DNA of 64,000 nucleotides from Gemmata massiliana (GTDB lineage Bacteria; Planctomycetota; Planctomycetia; Gemmatales; Gemmataceae): NCBI GenBank assembly GCA_000531095.1, contig HG799464.1, positions 495,472 to 559,471 of the forward strand, read 5' to 3'. Shown piece by piece: positions 1 to 8,376 of this stretch (position 1 is its first letter; each line of letters starts with the position of its first letter). The notes under the pieces were generated by a model. It saw only the letters and a program-made list of their open reading frames with translations, ran no database searches and was not told where the DNA came from. The position numbers and the translations under genes were made by a program.

Positions 1-290
1 TTCGCCGCGATCGCCTCGGACAAATCGATCCCGGTGTGAGCGCTGAGCAGGAACACGATGTTCGCGACGTCCGCCAGTTCGTCCGCGACCGCCTCGCGCG
101 TCGCCGGGTTCGCGGCCACGGCGACCGACTCCTCGGCCGTCAGCCAGCGGAAGATGTCGCACAACTCGCCGACCTCGCTCGCCAGAGCCATCGTGAGGTT
201 CTTCGGCGTGTGGTACGGCTCCCAGCCGCGCACGGTGGCGAACCGGCGAATACCGTCTTTGAGCGATTCCACCGGAGTGGTCGCGTCCAT
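1..290 (-). CDS. MazG-like nucleotide pyrophosphohydrolase (partial)
   Basis: The ATG is at 290-288 on the minus strand and the frame runs open to the window edge, giving 96 residues without the C-terminus. The translation has the order seen in small MazG-like/dCTPase enzymes: an N-terminal RxFxxxRGWxxYHTPKNL segment, then LASEVGELCDIFRW, then ADELADVANIVFLL. EVGEL and ELADVAN carry the acidic residues that bind Mg in the all-alpha NTP pyrophosphohydrolase fold. Known role of the family: hydrolysis of (d)NTPs, often dCTP or damaged nucleotides, to the monophosphate, as house-cleaning. It is divergent from the glycosyltransferase to the right. Family call is firm; exact substrate is not readable. 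Confidence 0.82.
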   Translation of the reverse strand, partial: MDATTPVESLKDGIRRFATVRGWEPYHTPKNLTMALASEVGELCDIFRWLTAEESVAVAANPATREAVADELADVANIVFLLSAHTGIDLSEAIAA

Positions 291-631
291 TGTGCCCTCC
301 GGCCCTGTCAGCCGAGCGTCTCGCGGACCGGGGCGTTTCGGATTCGTGATTACTGGTGAACGGCTACCGGTCGTTTCCCCCGTCGATAGCCGTCCGATTT
401 CGGCCACGAGGTATAGCGGTGGCGAGATGTGTGTCAACAGAAAATGAAAGGAAAACAAGCCGTTCGATGCGTAAAGGTGGGCAAGCGGAGCGGTCCGGTC
501 TTCGCTGAATCACCCAAGCTGCGCGGCTATCCGCCAACGAGAAAATATTCGACCGAAACCTCACTTGCTCTCGCCGAAGCACACCGTTATTGCACGCGCT
601 GAACCAAACTATCCCTATCGTTCGGTGAAGC
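291..631. other. gene-free divergent intergenic region
   Basis: This stretch lies between two divergently transcribed genes and must hold both promoters. I see no convincing ORF, hairpin or consensus -35/-10 pair in it. The part around 420-620 is somewhat richer in A+T than the flanking genes. Confidence 0.5.
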
Positions 632-1714
632 ATGGTCGCCACGACCGGGCTTCTGGCGTGCCTCGTCCTGGCGACGGTGGCGTGCCTGGGCTATCTCGTC
701 CCCACGCTCGCGGGGCTTCGGCGCCGGCGCACGTACTTGCGTGCGCCGACGTGTACGTTCACGGTCCTCGTCCCCGCGCACAATGAGGAGGACGCGCTGC
801 CGCGAACGCTGCGGAGCTTGGCCGCACTCGATTACCCGCGCGAACTGGTGCGAGTTTGTGTCGTCGCGGACAACTGCACCGACGACACCGCACGGGTCGC
901 TCGCGAAGCGGCCGTCACGTGCCTCGTGCGGTACGACCCGGTGAAGCGCGGGAAGGGGTACGCACTCGCGTTCGGTCTGGAGCGCGTGTTGAAGGGCGCG
1001 CCGGATGTCGTGTTCGTCCTTGATGCAGACTGCTCACTGAATCGCGATGCGCTCCAAGCACTTGACGCGACGTTCGCGACCAGCGCGGACGCGGCACAAG
1101 TGGCAGTGCGGTCCCGGAACGCGGACGACGGCCCGGCCGGGTTCGTCGCCGCGGTGGGGGCGGCATTCGATGATTCCACCGCAGCGGGTTGGGACCGGCT
1201 CGGCTTTTCCGTTCCACTACGCGGAACCGGCATGGCGTTTCGCCGGAGCGTTTTCGCGCGCGTTCCGTGGGAGGCGTTCGGGGCCACGGAAGACGCAGAA
1301 TACGCGCAGCGACTCAGGGCCGCGCGCATCCGCGTGCGCTATTGCGGCGGGGCAGAAGTGTCGTGTGAAGCGCCACCCTCGGTCGCGGATCTGTGCCAAC
1401 AGCGCCGGCGCTGGCGCGGGGCCGGCTTGCTCGCGAGCAAGCCACTCGTGCTTGCGTATCTTGCTTTTACGACGTTAGTTAGCATCGCGAGCAGCTTCGT
1501 TGTTTGGCCGGCTGCGATTGTGTCCGTGATCGCGATTCTGTACTTACGGGCGATGTGGATCGTGGGGCTATCGCCGAAGCGCCTCGGTTTACTGTTGAAG
1601 TCACCAGTCGTGGTGGCGCGATTGAGTTGGGTCACGCTGGCGGGCTTGGTGCGTCGCAGTTCAAGTTGGCAGCGCACCACGCGCCCGCTCGAAAGTACGA
1701 GACGCGCAGCATGA
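632..1714 (+). CDS. family 2 glycosyltransferase, membrane-associated
   Basis: 360 residues. An N-terminal hydrophobic segment (about 5-28) precedes a GT-A domain: VLVPAHNEE near residue 47, ADNCTDDT near 79, the DxD-type metal site in LDADCS near 131, GTGMAFRR, the acidic pair in ATEDAEY and the QQRRRW (QxxRW) motif of processive GT2 enzymes. Two C-terminal hydrophobic stretches follow. The family transfers a sugar from a nucleotide sugar, usually to a polysaccharide or lipid acceptor at the cytoplasmic membrane. Its stop overlaps the start of the NodB-type deacetylase in an ATGA, so the pair is probably co-translated and acts on one glycan, perhaps an N-acetylhexosamine polymer (inference). 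Confidence 0.88.
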   Translation: MVATTGLLACLVLATVACLGYLVPTLAGLRRRRTYLRAPTCTFTVLVPAHNEEDALPRTLRSLAALDYPRELVRVCVVADNCTDDTARVAREAAVTCLVRYDPVKRGKGYALAFGLERVLKGAPDVVFVLDADCSLNRDALQALDATFATSADAAQVAVRSRNADDGPAGFVAAVGAAFDDSTAAGWDRLGFSVPLRGTGMAFRRSVFARVPWEAFGATEDAEYAQRLRAARIRVRYCGGAEVSCEAPPSVADLCQQRRRWRGAGLLASKPLVLAYLAFTTLVSIASSFVVWPAAIVSVIAILYLRAMWIVGLSPKRLGLLLKSPVVVARLSWVTLAGLVRRSSSWQRTTRPLESTRRAA

Positions 1715-2343
1715 AGTTTGCCCGACGGACGAGTTGGCTCAAACGCACAGCACTAGCCCCCTTCAGCCGAACCCGCGTAGCGGGTTCCAGTGTGTGGCTC
1801 ACGTTCGATGACGGCCCGCACCCAGAACACACGCCCGCAGTGCTGGACCGACTCGCGGCGCTCAACGTGCGAGCGGCGTTCTTCCTCGTCGGCAGGCGCA
1901 TCGCTGATCCGACACTCGTGACACACATCACGTCCGCCGGACACACACTGGGGAACCACACGTTCGAGCACGAACTTCCGGGTTGGCTCGATATTCAGAA
2001 GTCACTCGCCGATTCGCGGAAGTGCCAAAACCTTATCCCGAACGCGACTCTGTTCCGCCCGGCGCTCGGGAAACTGCGGCCCGGTGCGTGGATCGCAGCG
2101 CAGCGTTTGGGTCTGAAGTGCGTGCATTGGTCGCTTGACAGTGGCGATTGGCAGTGTCGCAGCGAATCCGACGCGATCCAGTGCGCGCGGGAAGTGCTGG
2201 AACTCGTGCGGCCCGGCGACATCGTGCTCTTTCACGACGACCACGACCGGATCGGCACGATCCTTGATCTGGTGCTGCCGGCGCTTGCGGCCCGTCAACT
2301 CTTGCCCAATACCAGATCCACGACCCAGCACCCGCGCGCGTGA
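1711..2343 (+). CDS. polysaccharide deacetylase (NodB homology domain)
   Basis: 210 residues from the ATG that overlaps the glycosyltransferase stop (ATGA at 1711-1714). The frame is open further upstream, but that part lies inside the glycosyltransferase. NodB motifs in order: TFDDGP (catalytic and metal Asp) near residue 30, GNHTFEH (metal His pair) near 80, RPALGKLRPG, and GDIVLFHDD near the C-terminus. The family removes acetyl groups from GlcNAc-containing glycans or peptidoglycan. No signal peptide is visible, which is unusual if the substrate is extracytoplasmic. The last 49 bp overlap the convergent gene on the other strand. Confidence 0.88.
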   Translation: MKFARRTSWLKRTALAPFSRTRVAGSSVWLTFDDGPHPEHTPAVLDRLAALNVRAAFFLVGRRIADPTLVTHITSAGHTLGNHTFEHELPGWLDIQKSLADSRKCQNLIPNATLFRPALGKLRPGAWIAAQRLGLKCVHWSLDSGDWQCRSESDAIQCAREVLELVRPGDIVLFHDDHDRIGTILDLVLPALAARQLLPNTRSTTQHPRA

Positions 2344-3017
2344 GCAAATTGAGTGGCACCCGAAACCCGCGGAGCTCCCCGTGTGCGCTGGTCACGACAG
2401 TGGTTCAGGATGTCGTCGTTATCACACCCGGCGTCCTGAAGTGCGTCGGCCAAAATGGGCATCGGGCTGAAGTCGCACGATTCGTACATCTGCCGCGCCA
2501 GCGCTACCGCAGTATCAGTGCGCCACTCGGGGGGAAACTCTTTCACCGGCGGACGGAACGGGTTACCGAACAGGCACCGGAGCAATCCCGAACAATACGC
2601 ATCAAGTCTCTCCGGTCGGACCGGGTCGCACAGGCTCGCCGACATCGCAAGGTTCACCACACGATCCACACCGGAAGCGCCTTCAATGAGGTGCACGATG
2701 GCACGAGCAGCGTACTCTTGCGCACCGGTGAATCTGGCGCTCCGAAGGGAACGTTCTAACCCGTCACGGGCCGCATCGAAATCTTTTATTGTCTCCAAGC
2801 CGAGCGCCACTCCTTCCACGGCTTCGAGCACAGCAAGGAACGGGGCATTAAGCAACCGGTCTACTCTGCGACAAAGGGCGCACCCGAAGATCAAGGAGCG
2901 TTTTTCCCGTTCCTGTACCGACCACGGAAGGGGGCGACCAAAGTTTATGTCGTCACCTCGCACCAGAGCGTACATGCTTGTTGGCCAATCCCGCGTTAGC
3001 CACTCATCTTCGCTCAT
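2295..3017 (-). CDS. Gemmata-type uncharacterised protein
   Basis: 240 residues starting at MSEDEWL; an ATG four codons further upstream is less likely. I recognise the pattern of a family highly amplified in Gemmata genomes: an N-terminal SEDEWL segment, a middle part with an FGCALCRRV cysteine segment, and a C-terminus with LRCLFGNPFRP, MPILADALQDAGCDNDDILNHCR and RGCWVVDLVLGKS. No enzyme motif or membrane segment is visible and function is unknown. It is convergent with, and overlaps by 49 bp, the deacetylase gene; no terminator hairpin separates them. Confidence 0.72.
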   Translation of the reverse strand: MSEDEWLTRDWPTSMYALVRGDDINFGRPLPWSVQEREKRSLIFGCALCRRVDRLLNAPFLAVLEAVEGVALGLETIKDFDAARDGLERSLRSARFTGAQEYAARAIVHLIEGASGVDRVVNLAMSASLCDPVRPERLDAYCSGLLRCLFGNPFRPPVKEFPPEWRTDTAVALARQMYESCDFSPMPILADALQDAGCDNDDILNHCRDQRTRGAPRVSGATQFAHARGCWVVDLVLGKS

Positions 3018-3145
3018 AATTCGGCCCAAGCTTCAATTTGACCGGAACCATTCACGATCCGGCGCGCCCCGGATTCCAGCCATCGTAATTGTCACGTGCC
3101 GGCGTTCCGATGTTCGCGGAGAATTTTCTAACACATACGATTCAC

Positions 3146-3748
3146 TCACGCCGGTCGTTCGTCCCCAGGTTTCTTCTTCCGCTTGCGCAGTTCCTCCAGG
3201 CGCGCTTTGATTTTTCCCTCGTGACCGCGGTCGGTGGGGTGGTAATACTCCGCGTCCGTGGGGATGTACTCCTGGTCGACCCACCCGCCCTCGAAGTCGT
3301 GGGCGTACTTGTAACCAACCCCGTGCCCGAGCGTTTCCTTCGCGCCGCGATAGTTCTTGTCCCGGAGGTGCAACGGAACCGGCAGCGTGCGCCCCTCCTT
3401 CACGTCTTTTGCCGCGGCTTCGCCGGCCATGTAGCTCGCGTTCGACTTCTGCGCGGTCGCGAGGTAACAGACCGCGTGCGCCAGGTTGATCCGGCACTCC
3501 GGTAAGCCGACCTTCTCCACTGCGTCCCACGCCGCGTTCGCGAGCACCACGCCGAACGGGTCCGCGTTGCCCACGTCCTCGGACGCGAAGATGACCAGGC
3601 GCCGGGCCACGAACCGCGGGTCTTCGCCCCCCTCCAGCATCCGGGCCATCCAGTACAACGCGGCGTCCGGGTCGCTCCCGCGGAGGCTCTTGATAAACGC
3701 CGACGCGGTGTCGTAGTGCGTGTCGCCGGTCGGGTCGAACTCGATCAC
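3146..3748 (-). CDS. rarA: RarA/MgsA C-terminal fragment
   Basis: 200 residues from a GTG at 3748. The same frame stays open upstream to a stop at 3854-3856, and residues just before the GTG (LFDITLAQDSIQQK) also read as RarA. It matches the C-terminal tetramerisation half of RarA: HYDTASAFIKSLRGSDPDAALYW-type start (in two blocks), FASEDVGNADP, and a C-terminal YYHPTDRGHEGKI. It carries no ATPase motif. The AAA+ half is in a different frame upstream, separated by the inverted-repeat element at 3806-3933. The two were one gene; whether this half is still made is unknown. Confidence 0.8.
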   Translation of the reverse strand: MIEFDPTGDTHYDTASAFIKSLRGSDPDAALYWMARMLEGGEDPRFVARRLVIFASEDVGNADPFGVVLANAAWDAVEKVGLPECRINLAHAVCYLATAQKSNASYMAGEAAAKDVKEGRTLPVPLHLRDKNYRGAKETLGHGVGYKYAHDFEGGWVDQEYIPTDAEYYHPTDRGHEGKIKARLEELRKRKKKPGDERPA

Positions 3749-3805
3749 TTTCTGCTGAATGGAATCTTGCGCGAGTGTAATATCAAACAGGATGCCGGAG
3801 GCAGA

Positions 3806-3933
3806 ACCTACCCCCCCGGCCCCCTCCCTAAAGGGAAGGGGGAGGTAGAACCATCAGAGGCAGACGTAGCCCCTACAGCGATTTCGCGTGCCTGCTCCCC
3901 TTCCCTTTAGGGAGGGGGGCTGGGGGGGTAGGT
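3806..3933. repeat. inverted-repeat element inserted in rarA
   Basis: About 36-bp arms face each other. The left arm starts ACCTACCCCCCC at 3806. The right arm ends GGGGGGGTAGGT at 3933, with only two or three differences after reverse-complementing. Each arm contains its own small palindrome around CCCTAAAGGG. Translated, both strands give PPxPLPKGKG, typical of small dispersed palindromic elements that land in coding regions. It has no ORF of its own, so it would be non-autonomous (MITE/REP-like). I see no clear target-site duplication. Confidence 0.72.
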
Positions 3934-4628
3934 CTTGCATTCTCCGGTGCGAGGGCCGACTTCACGCCGATCTCCAGAGCCGTGAGCGCCCGGCGGGCGT
4001 CTCCGTCGCACGTTTCGACCAGGAACGCCATTGCGTCCTCGGTGATCGTCACATTCTGCTTGCCCAGTCCGCGCTCCTTGTCCGCGAGGGCGCGCGAAAT
4101 CAGCGTGCGAATGTCGTCTCGGGTCAACGGCTCGAAACGGAAGATCTGGCTCCGTGACAGGAGCGGCGTGTTGATCGCGAAAAACGGGTTCTGGGTCGTC
4201 GCGCCAATGAGGATGATGACGCCGTCTTCCACGTCGGGCAGGAGTACGTCTTGCTGCGCGCGGTTGAAACGGTGCATTTCGTCGAGAAACAGAATCGTGC
4301 GCTCGCCGAGCTCTTCGAGGTGACCGCGGGCCTCGGCGAGCAGTTCGCGCACTTCCTTGATGCCGGCCGCGACCGCGTTCAGTGGCTTGAAGCGGCTCTT
4401 GGTGTGGTTCGCGATGACGTGCGCGAGGGCCGTTTTGCCGCACCCGGGCGGTCCGTAGAAGATCAACGAGTTCAGCCGGTCCGCGAGGAGCATCCGCCGG
4501 AGCAACTTGCCCGGCCCGAGAAAGTGGCCCTGCCCGACGTACTCGTCGAGCGTGCGTGGGCGCATTCGTGCGGCGAGCGGACGGGCCTTCGAGCGGTTCT
4601 CTTGCCGCAAATCGTCAAACAGGTCCAC
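3873..4628 (-). CDS. rarA: RarA/MgsA AAA+ ATPase fragment
   Basis: 251 residues. RarA acts at stalled replication forks and loads or remodels clamp/SSB-bound DNA. Seen here: N-terminal MDLFDD, LAARMRPRTLDEYVGQ, Walker A GPPGCGKTALAH, Walker B FLDEMHRFNRAQQD, sensor 1 GATTQNPFF and sensor 2 GDARRALTALE. After about residue 232 (ALAPENA) the sequence becomes PTPPAPLPKGKG, which is the inserted inverted repeat, and stops at 3873. The rest of the protein is encoded by 3748-3146 in another frame. The full family protein is about 430 residues, so this is a truncated ATPase without its oligomerisation domain. Confidence 0.85.
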   Translation of the reverse strand: MDLFDDLRQENRSKARPLAARMRPRTLDEYVGQGHFLGPGKLLRRMLLADRLNSLIFYGPPGCGKTALAHVIANHTKSRFKPLNAVAAGIKEVRELLAEARGHLEELGERTILFLDEMHRFNRAQQDVLLPDVEDGVIILIGATTQNPFFAINTPLLSRSQIFRFEPLTRDDIRTLISRALADKERGLGKQNVTITEDAMAFLVETCDGDARRALTALEIGVKSALAPENARPTPPAPLPKGKGSRHAKSL

Positions 4629-4697
4629 AACGGAGCCTCCGGTTTCGGGACTCCGTCATACTACCTTGGGATACAGAGTTACACCAGACGAGGTGAA

Positions 4698-5201
4698 TCA
4701 GCGCCCGAACGCCAACCAGCCGATCAACACACCGGCCACGAGCATCCCAAGCGCGACACCAACAACGAGCCCCATCCCCCCGCGCACGGACCGGCGCAAC
4801 GGGACGATCAGTGGTTCCGGGGGAACGTCGCGGTCCGGTGCCGTCACGACCGTGGGTGTCGGCGACCGCGCGGTTTCGGAACTGGAGAGCGCGGTTGTGA
4901 TCTTCCCCGTGTCGGAGAAGTCGAACTCGCCCGAATCGGCCGGCCCGTGGCCACGGGGCACCACTCCAAGGCGACCGGAACTACCGTGTACGGACCAGCC
5001 CCCGATCGCGGACTGACGGTTCTGCCCGATCTTCGTCCGCGACAGCCCCGTCATCACGTGCGAGCTGGCACCGACCCACGGTTCGAGAGCGGCGATCACA
5101 TCCGCGGCCGTTTGGTACCGCTCGGCGGGCTTCTTCGCGAGCATCCGGGCGACCACTTCGGGCAATCCGGCGGGGAGGTCCGGTCGAAGGTCCGCGACCA
5201 C
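4698..5201 (-). CDS. Ser/Thr kinase C-terminal fragment with membrane anchor
   Basis: This frame continues the kinase encoded upstream: VADLRPDLPAGLPEVV, then ARMLAKKPAERYQTAADVI, the usual end of a bacterial Hanks-type catalytic domain, followed by a low-complexity linker and one C-terminal transmembrane helix ending LIGWLAFGR. It is joined to the N-terminal frame by adding one A to the A4 run at 5212-5215 (minus strand AAAA), which would give HQMKKDAPVVADL. The GTG at 5201 is only the first possible start in this frame; the natural start is that of the upstream fragment. Confidence 0.75.
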   Translation of the reverse strand: MVADLRPDLPAGLPEVVARMLAKKPAERYQTAADVIAALEPWVGASSHVMTGLSRTKIGQNRQSAIGGWSVHGSSGRLGVVPRGHGPADSGEFDFSDTGKITTALSSSETARSPTPTVVTAPDRDVPPEPLIVPLRRSVRGGMGLVVGVALGMLVAGVLIGWLAFGR

Positions 5202-6130
5202 CGGCGCGTCCTTTTCATCTGGTGCTGCATCAACTTCTGGGTCGTGTTCCCGTCGAACGGTGTCTTACCCACCAGCAGCGTGTACAGCGTCGCACCCAGG
5301 CTGTACACGTCCGCGCGGCCGTCAATATTCGGACTGTTGATGGCCTGCTCGGGAGAGATAAAGTCAGCGGTGCCGACTACCGCCCCCCGGTCGAGCACTT
5401 CGGTCAGTTTGTCTTCTTCGCTCCCGGACCGGGCCAAACCCATGTCCAGCACCTTCACCACCCCAAACCGATCACGGATCAAGTTCCCCGGCTTGATGTC
5501 GCGGTGAATGAACCCGCGCTCGTGGGCGTGCTGAAGCCCGGACGCGGCCTGGGCGATGTACTCCGCCGCGACCTCGGGCGGAACGCTCCCGTCCCGATCG
5601 AGCGTTTCCTGGAGCGTTTCACCGTCCACGAACTCCATCACGAGGTACGGCGTGTCGTTGTGCCGGGCCACGTCGAAGACGCGAACGATGTTCGGGTGGT
5701 CCAACGCGGCCGCAGCCCGGGCTTCGCGTAGGAACCGTTCCGTGGCGAGTTGCTGAACCTCTCCGCGAACCGGTGCGAGCACCTTGAGCGCCACCTTGCG
5801 GTTCAGTTCCAGGTGTTCCCCCAGATAAACCGCCCCCATCCCCCCGCGCCCGAGCAGATCCTGAACCACATACGGCCCGATCCGGAAGCCCTTGTAGCGC
5901 CCGGCCAGGAGCTGCGTGCTCTGGAATTTGGTGAGAAATTTCTTTTGAACCAGCTCGGCCGCGGCCCGGCGCGGGTCGGCCGAAAGCGCGTCCGGTCCCG
6001 GGAGCGCGAGGAGGCGCGCGGTCGGGAGCACGTTACTCTGCTTGATAAGTGCAAGCAGATCGGCAGTAGAAACCGGGGCAATGGCCGCCATAGCCCACCG
6101 ATTCCGGAGTTTTTGGAGGGGTGCGTTCAC
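5096..6130 (-). CDS. Hanks-type Ser/Thr protein kinase, frameshifted
   Basis: 344 residues in this frame; the first codon is GTG at 6130, and the ATG at 6091 (MAAIAPVS) is an equally good or better start. A planctomycete-type N-terminal region of about 85 residues (ending QSTQLLAGRYKGFRIGPYVV) precedes the kinase domain: LGRGGMGAVYLGEH (Gly loop), VALKVL (ATP Lys), HRDIKPGNL (catalytic Asp), DMGLA, GTADFISPEQ and ADVYSLGATLYTLL. After HQMKR near residue 307 the frame departs from the family and stops; the last lobe and membrane helix lie in 5201-4698. A one-base loss at 5212-5215 explains it, either a true mutation or an assembly error. The 6091 start would give a shorter N-terminus. Confidence 0.85.
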   Translation of the reverse strand: MNAPLQKLRNRWAMAAIAPVSTADLLALIKQSNVLPTARLLALPGPDALSADPRRAAAELVQKKFLTKFQSTQLLAGRYKGFRIGPYVVQDLLGRGGMGAVYLGEHLELNRKVALKVLAPVRGEVQQLATERFLREARAAAALDHPNIVRVFDVARHNDTPYLVMEFVDGETLQETLDRDGSVPPEVAAEYIAQAASGLQHAHERGFIHRDIKPGNLIRDRFGVVKVLDMGLARSGSEEDKLTEVLDRGAVVGTADFISPEQAINSPNIDGRADVYSLGATLYTLLVGKTPFDGNTTQKLMQHQMKRTRRWSRTFDRTSPPDCPKWSPGCSRRSPPSGTKRPRM

Positions 6131-6214
6131 CTCACGCGAGGTGCCGCGGATTGAACATAGAACAGAAAACCCGAACTTGCCGAAAGTTCGGACGGTTCGC
6201 GGGAAATTCGGGCG

Positions 6215-6841
6215 CTAGTCGCCCGTCGGCTCGCCCCAGCGACGTGAAAGCCCGTGTTCGACCCCGAGTTGGTCACAGATCCGACCGACGACAAAATCGA
6301 CCATGTCGTCGAGACGTTGGGGCCGAGTGTAGAAGGCCGGCATCGCCGGAAGCACAACGGCCCCGGCCTCCGTCACAGCTACCATGTTTTTGAGCGCAAT
6401 CAGACCGAGAGGCGTTTCGCGCGGCACCAGGATCAGTTTTCGCCGCTCCTTCAGGTGAACGTCCGCGGCGCGGTGGATCAGGTTCTCCGAAATGCCGTGC
6501 GCGACGGCGGCGAGTGTCCCGAGACTACAGGGGCAGATCACCATCCCCCCCGTGAGAAATGACCCGCTCGCGATGCCGGCTCGAAAGTCACGAAAGTGGT
6601 GATAGCGCAGCTGCGCGAGATCCACCCCCTCCGCACGCGATCCGAGTAATGCTGCCGCATCAAATTCGTCCGCGTTGAGTCGAACCGTTGAGCCGGCTTC
6701 CGCGTCGAGCACCTCGACCGCGGCGGGGCTTATGGTCAGATGGACGTTCCGGCCCGCGCGCAGCAGCACCTCCACGAGCCGCAATCCGTAGGGCGATCCG
6801 CTCGCGCCCGTGAACGCCACCACCAGATCGGACGCAGCCAT
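6215..6841 (-). CDS. ubiX: UbiX-type flavin prenyltransferase
   Basis: 208 residues, ATG at 6841. UbiX joins dimethylallyl phosphate to reduced FMN to make the prenylated flavin used by UbiD-family decarboxylases. Seen: N-terminal VVAFTGASGSPYGLRL flavin-binding loop, MVICPCSLGTLAAVAHG, and the C-terminal LVPRETPLGLIALKNM with the conserved Arg and Glu. The length fits the family. No ubiD is in the window. It is divergent from the DUF1570 gene across about 90 bp. Confidence 0.92.
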   Translation of the reverse strand: MAASDLVVAFTGASGSPYGLRLVEVLLRAGRNVHLTISPAAVEVLDAEAGSTVRLNADEFDAAALLGSRAEGVDLAQLRYHHFRDFRAGIASGSFLTGGMVICPCSLGTLAAVAHGISENLIHRAADVHLKERRKLILVPRETPLGLIALKNMVAVTEAGAVVLPAMPAFYTRPQRLDDMVDFVVGRICDQLGVEHGLSRRWGEPTGD

Positions 6842-6931
6842 TCAGCCCCCTCGAACGAGACACGCACTTCCAATCCTACCGTTCCCGACGCACAATGGTT
6901 AACAAGCCCCTCAAACGCGCCGGACGAACCC

Positions 6932-8332
6932 ATGCGCTGCGCACTCCTCGCTCTCTCGATCGTCCTCGCGTGTGCAATCGCGGTGGCCCAACCGCCCGCA
7001 CAACCGGCGGGCCTGTCGAACTGGTCGTTCGACGAAATTACGTTGACCAACGGCGCGAAGTTACAGGGACTGATCCTGCACGAACTGCCGGACGGCATCG
7101 AGTTCCAGTCCGTATCGCGCCCCCCCGGGCGCCCCACGGTTACGCTCACGAGCTTCCTAACCAAAGCCGAAATTGCCGGCACCAAGAAACTCTCCGACAA
7201 GGATCGCGAGACCCTCAAAGAAAAGCTCGCGGAACTGGACCCGAGCGGCGAGGGCGAGCGCAAGCGCATGGAATCGTTGGAACTCGTGCCCACCGACTGG
7301 CCCGAAAAACCGGGCGGCGCGAAGATGTACGATTCCGACTACTTTACGCTCGTCTGCACCGGCACCGAAGAACTCACGCGCCGGTCCGCGGTGCGCCTGG
7401 AACAGATCTACACCGCGTTCACGCGGTTCCTCCCACCGACGGTCAAGAACGGGCGCCCGACGAAGATCATGCTCGCCACCGATCCGGGCGAGTACAAGGC
7501 ACTGCTCGGCGGCGCGCGGGTGCTGAACCCCGCCGTGTTCGACGTGACGAACAACCGCATCTTGTGTGGGAGCGATCTCACGCGACTCGGCACCGATTTG
7601 CAATCGGCCCGCGTTCATCACGCACAGCAACTCGCCGGGCTGGACCGCTACGAAGACGGCGTGCGCAAACTGTACAAGGGCGAGGAACTGGCGCGGCACC
7701 TGAAAACGATCTCGGCCGAAAAGAAGCGCGTTTACGCGGCCGATGTGAACAACGGGCTCAAGTTCGACACCGCGACCGGCAAATTGCTCTTCGCGCTGCT
7801 GTACCACGAATCGTTCCACGCCTACGTCGCGACGTTCGTTTACCCACCGCTGAAGCCCGAAGAAGTCAAGGAGGGGAAAGGAACGGGTGAGCTTCCGCGG
7901 TGGCTGAACGAAGGGCTGGCACAGGTGTTCGAGACGGCCGTGGTGGAGGCCGGCGAACTCCGCGCGGATCACCCGGATAAAGAGCGGCTCCAGCGCACGA
8001 AAGACTGGCTCAAGCTGAAGAACGGCAACGCACTCGTTCCGCTCGGCGACCTGCTCGCGACCGGGCGCGACGCCTTCATCGCGTCACACGCGGACCAAAA
8101 GGTCGCGTCCGACCGGGCGTACCTCTCGTGCTGGGCACTGGCCCACTACCTGACGTTCGACCGCAAGCTCATCGGCACGCAGGAGTTCAACAAATATTTG
8201 ACCGCGCTCAACAGTGGGGGCGATCCGAAAAAGACGTTCGCGGCGCTAGTGGAGAAAGACCTGACCGCGTTCGAGAAGGACTGGCACACCTACCTGTCGC
8301 GCCTCCAAACAAACGGCACTCTGGCAAAGTAG
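6932..8332 (+). CDS. DUF1570 exported metallopeptidase-like protein
   Basis: 466 residues from the ATG at 6932, which gives a good signal peptide (MRCALLALSIVLACAIAVAQ); the open frame further upstream overlaps ubiX. The first ~60 mature residues resemble the short beta domain often found before planctomycete DUF1570 domains. The core has ALLYHESFHAY with an HExxH-like zinc motif (HESFH) near residue 291 and PRWLNEGLAQVFE about 40 residues later, supplying the third ligand in a gluzincin-like arrangement. Probable location is periplasm or cell surface. Peptidase activity is inferred from the motif only. Confidence 0.8.
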   Translation: MRCALLALSIVLACAIAVAQPPAQPAGLSNWSFDEITLTNGAKLQGLILHELPDGIEFQSVSRPPGRPTVTLTSFLTKAEIAGTKKLSDKDRETLKEKLAELDPSGEGERKRMESLELVPTDWPEKPGGAKMYDSDYFTLVCTGTEELTRRSAVRLEQIYTAFTRFLPPTVKNGRPTKIMLATDPGEYKALLGGARVLNPAVFDVTNNRILCGSDLTRLGTDLQSARVHHAQQLAGLDRYEDGVRKLYKGEELARHLKTISAEKKRVYAADVNNGLKFDTATGKLLFALLYHESFHAYVATFVYPPLKPEEVKEGKGTGELPRWLNEGLAQVFETAVVEAGELRADHPDKERLQRTKDWLKLKNGNALVPLGDLLATGRDAFIASHADQKVASDRAYLSCWALAHYLTFDRKLIGTQEFNKYLTALNSGGDPKKTFAALVEKDLTAFEKDWHTYLSRLQTNGTLAK

Positions 8333-8376
8333 AGATACGTTCGAGGCAATTAGCTCGGATCGGAATGATAAATTTT

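Noticed and set aside
4251-5507. Long plus-strand open frame of 418 codons
   Set aside because: It is an antisense shadow of the rarA and Ser/Thr kinase genes; composition is Arg- and Pro-rich and no motif is present.
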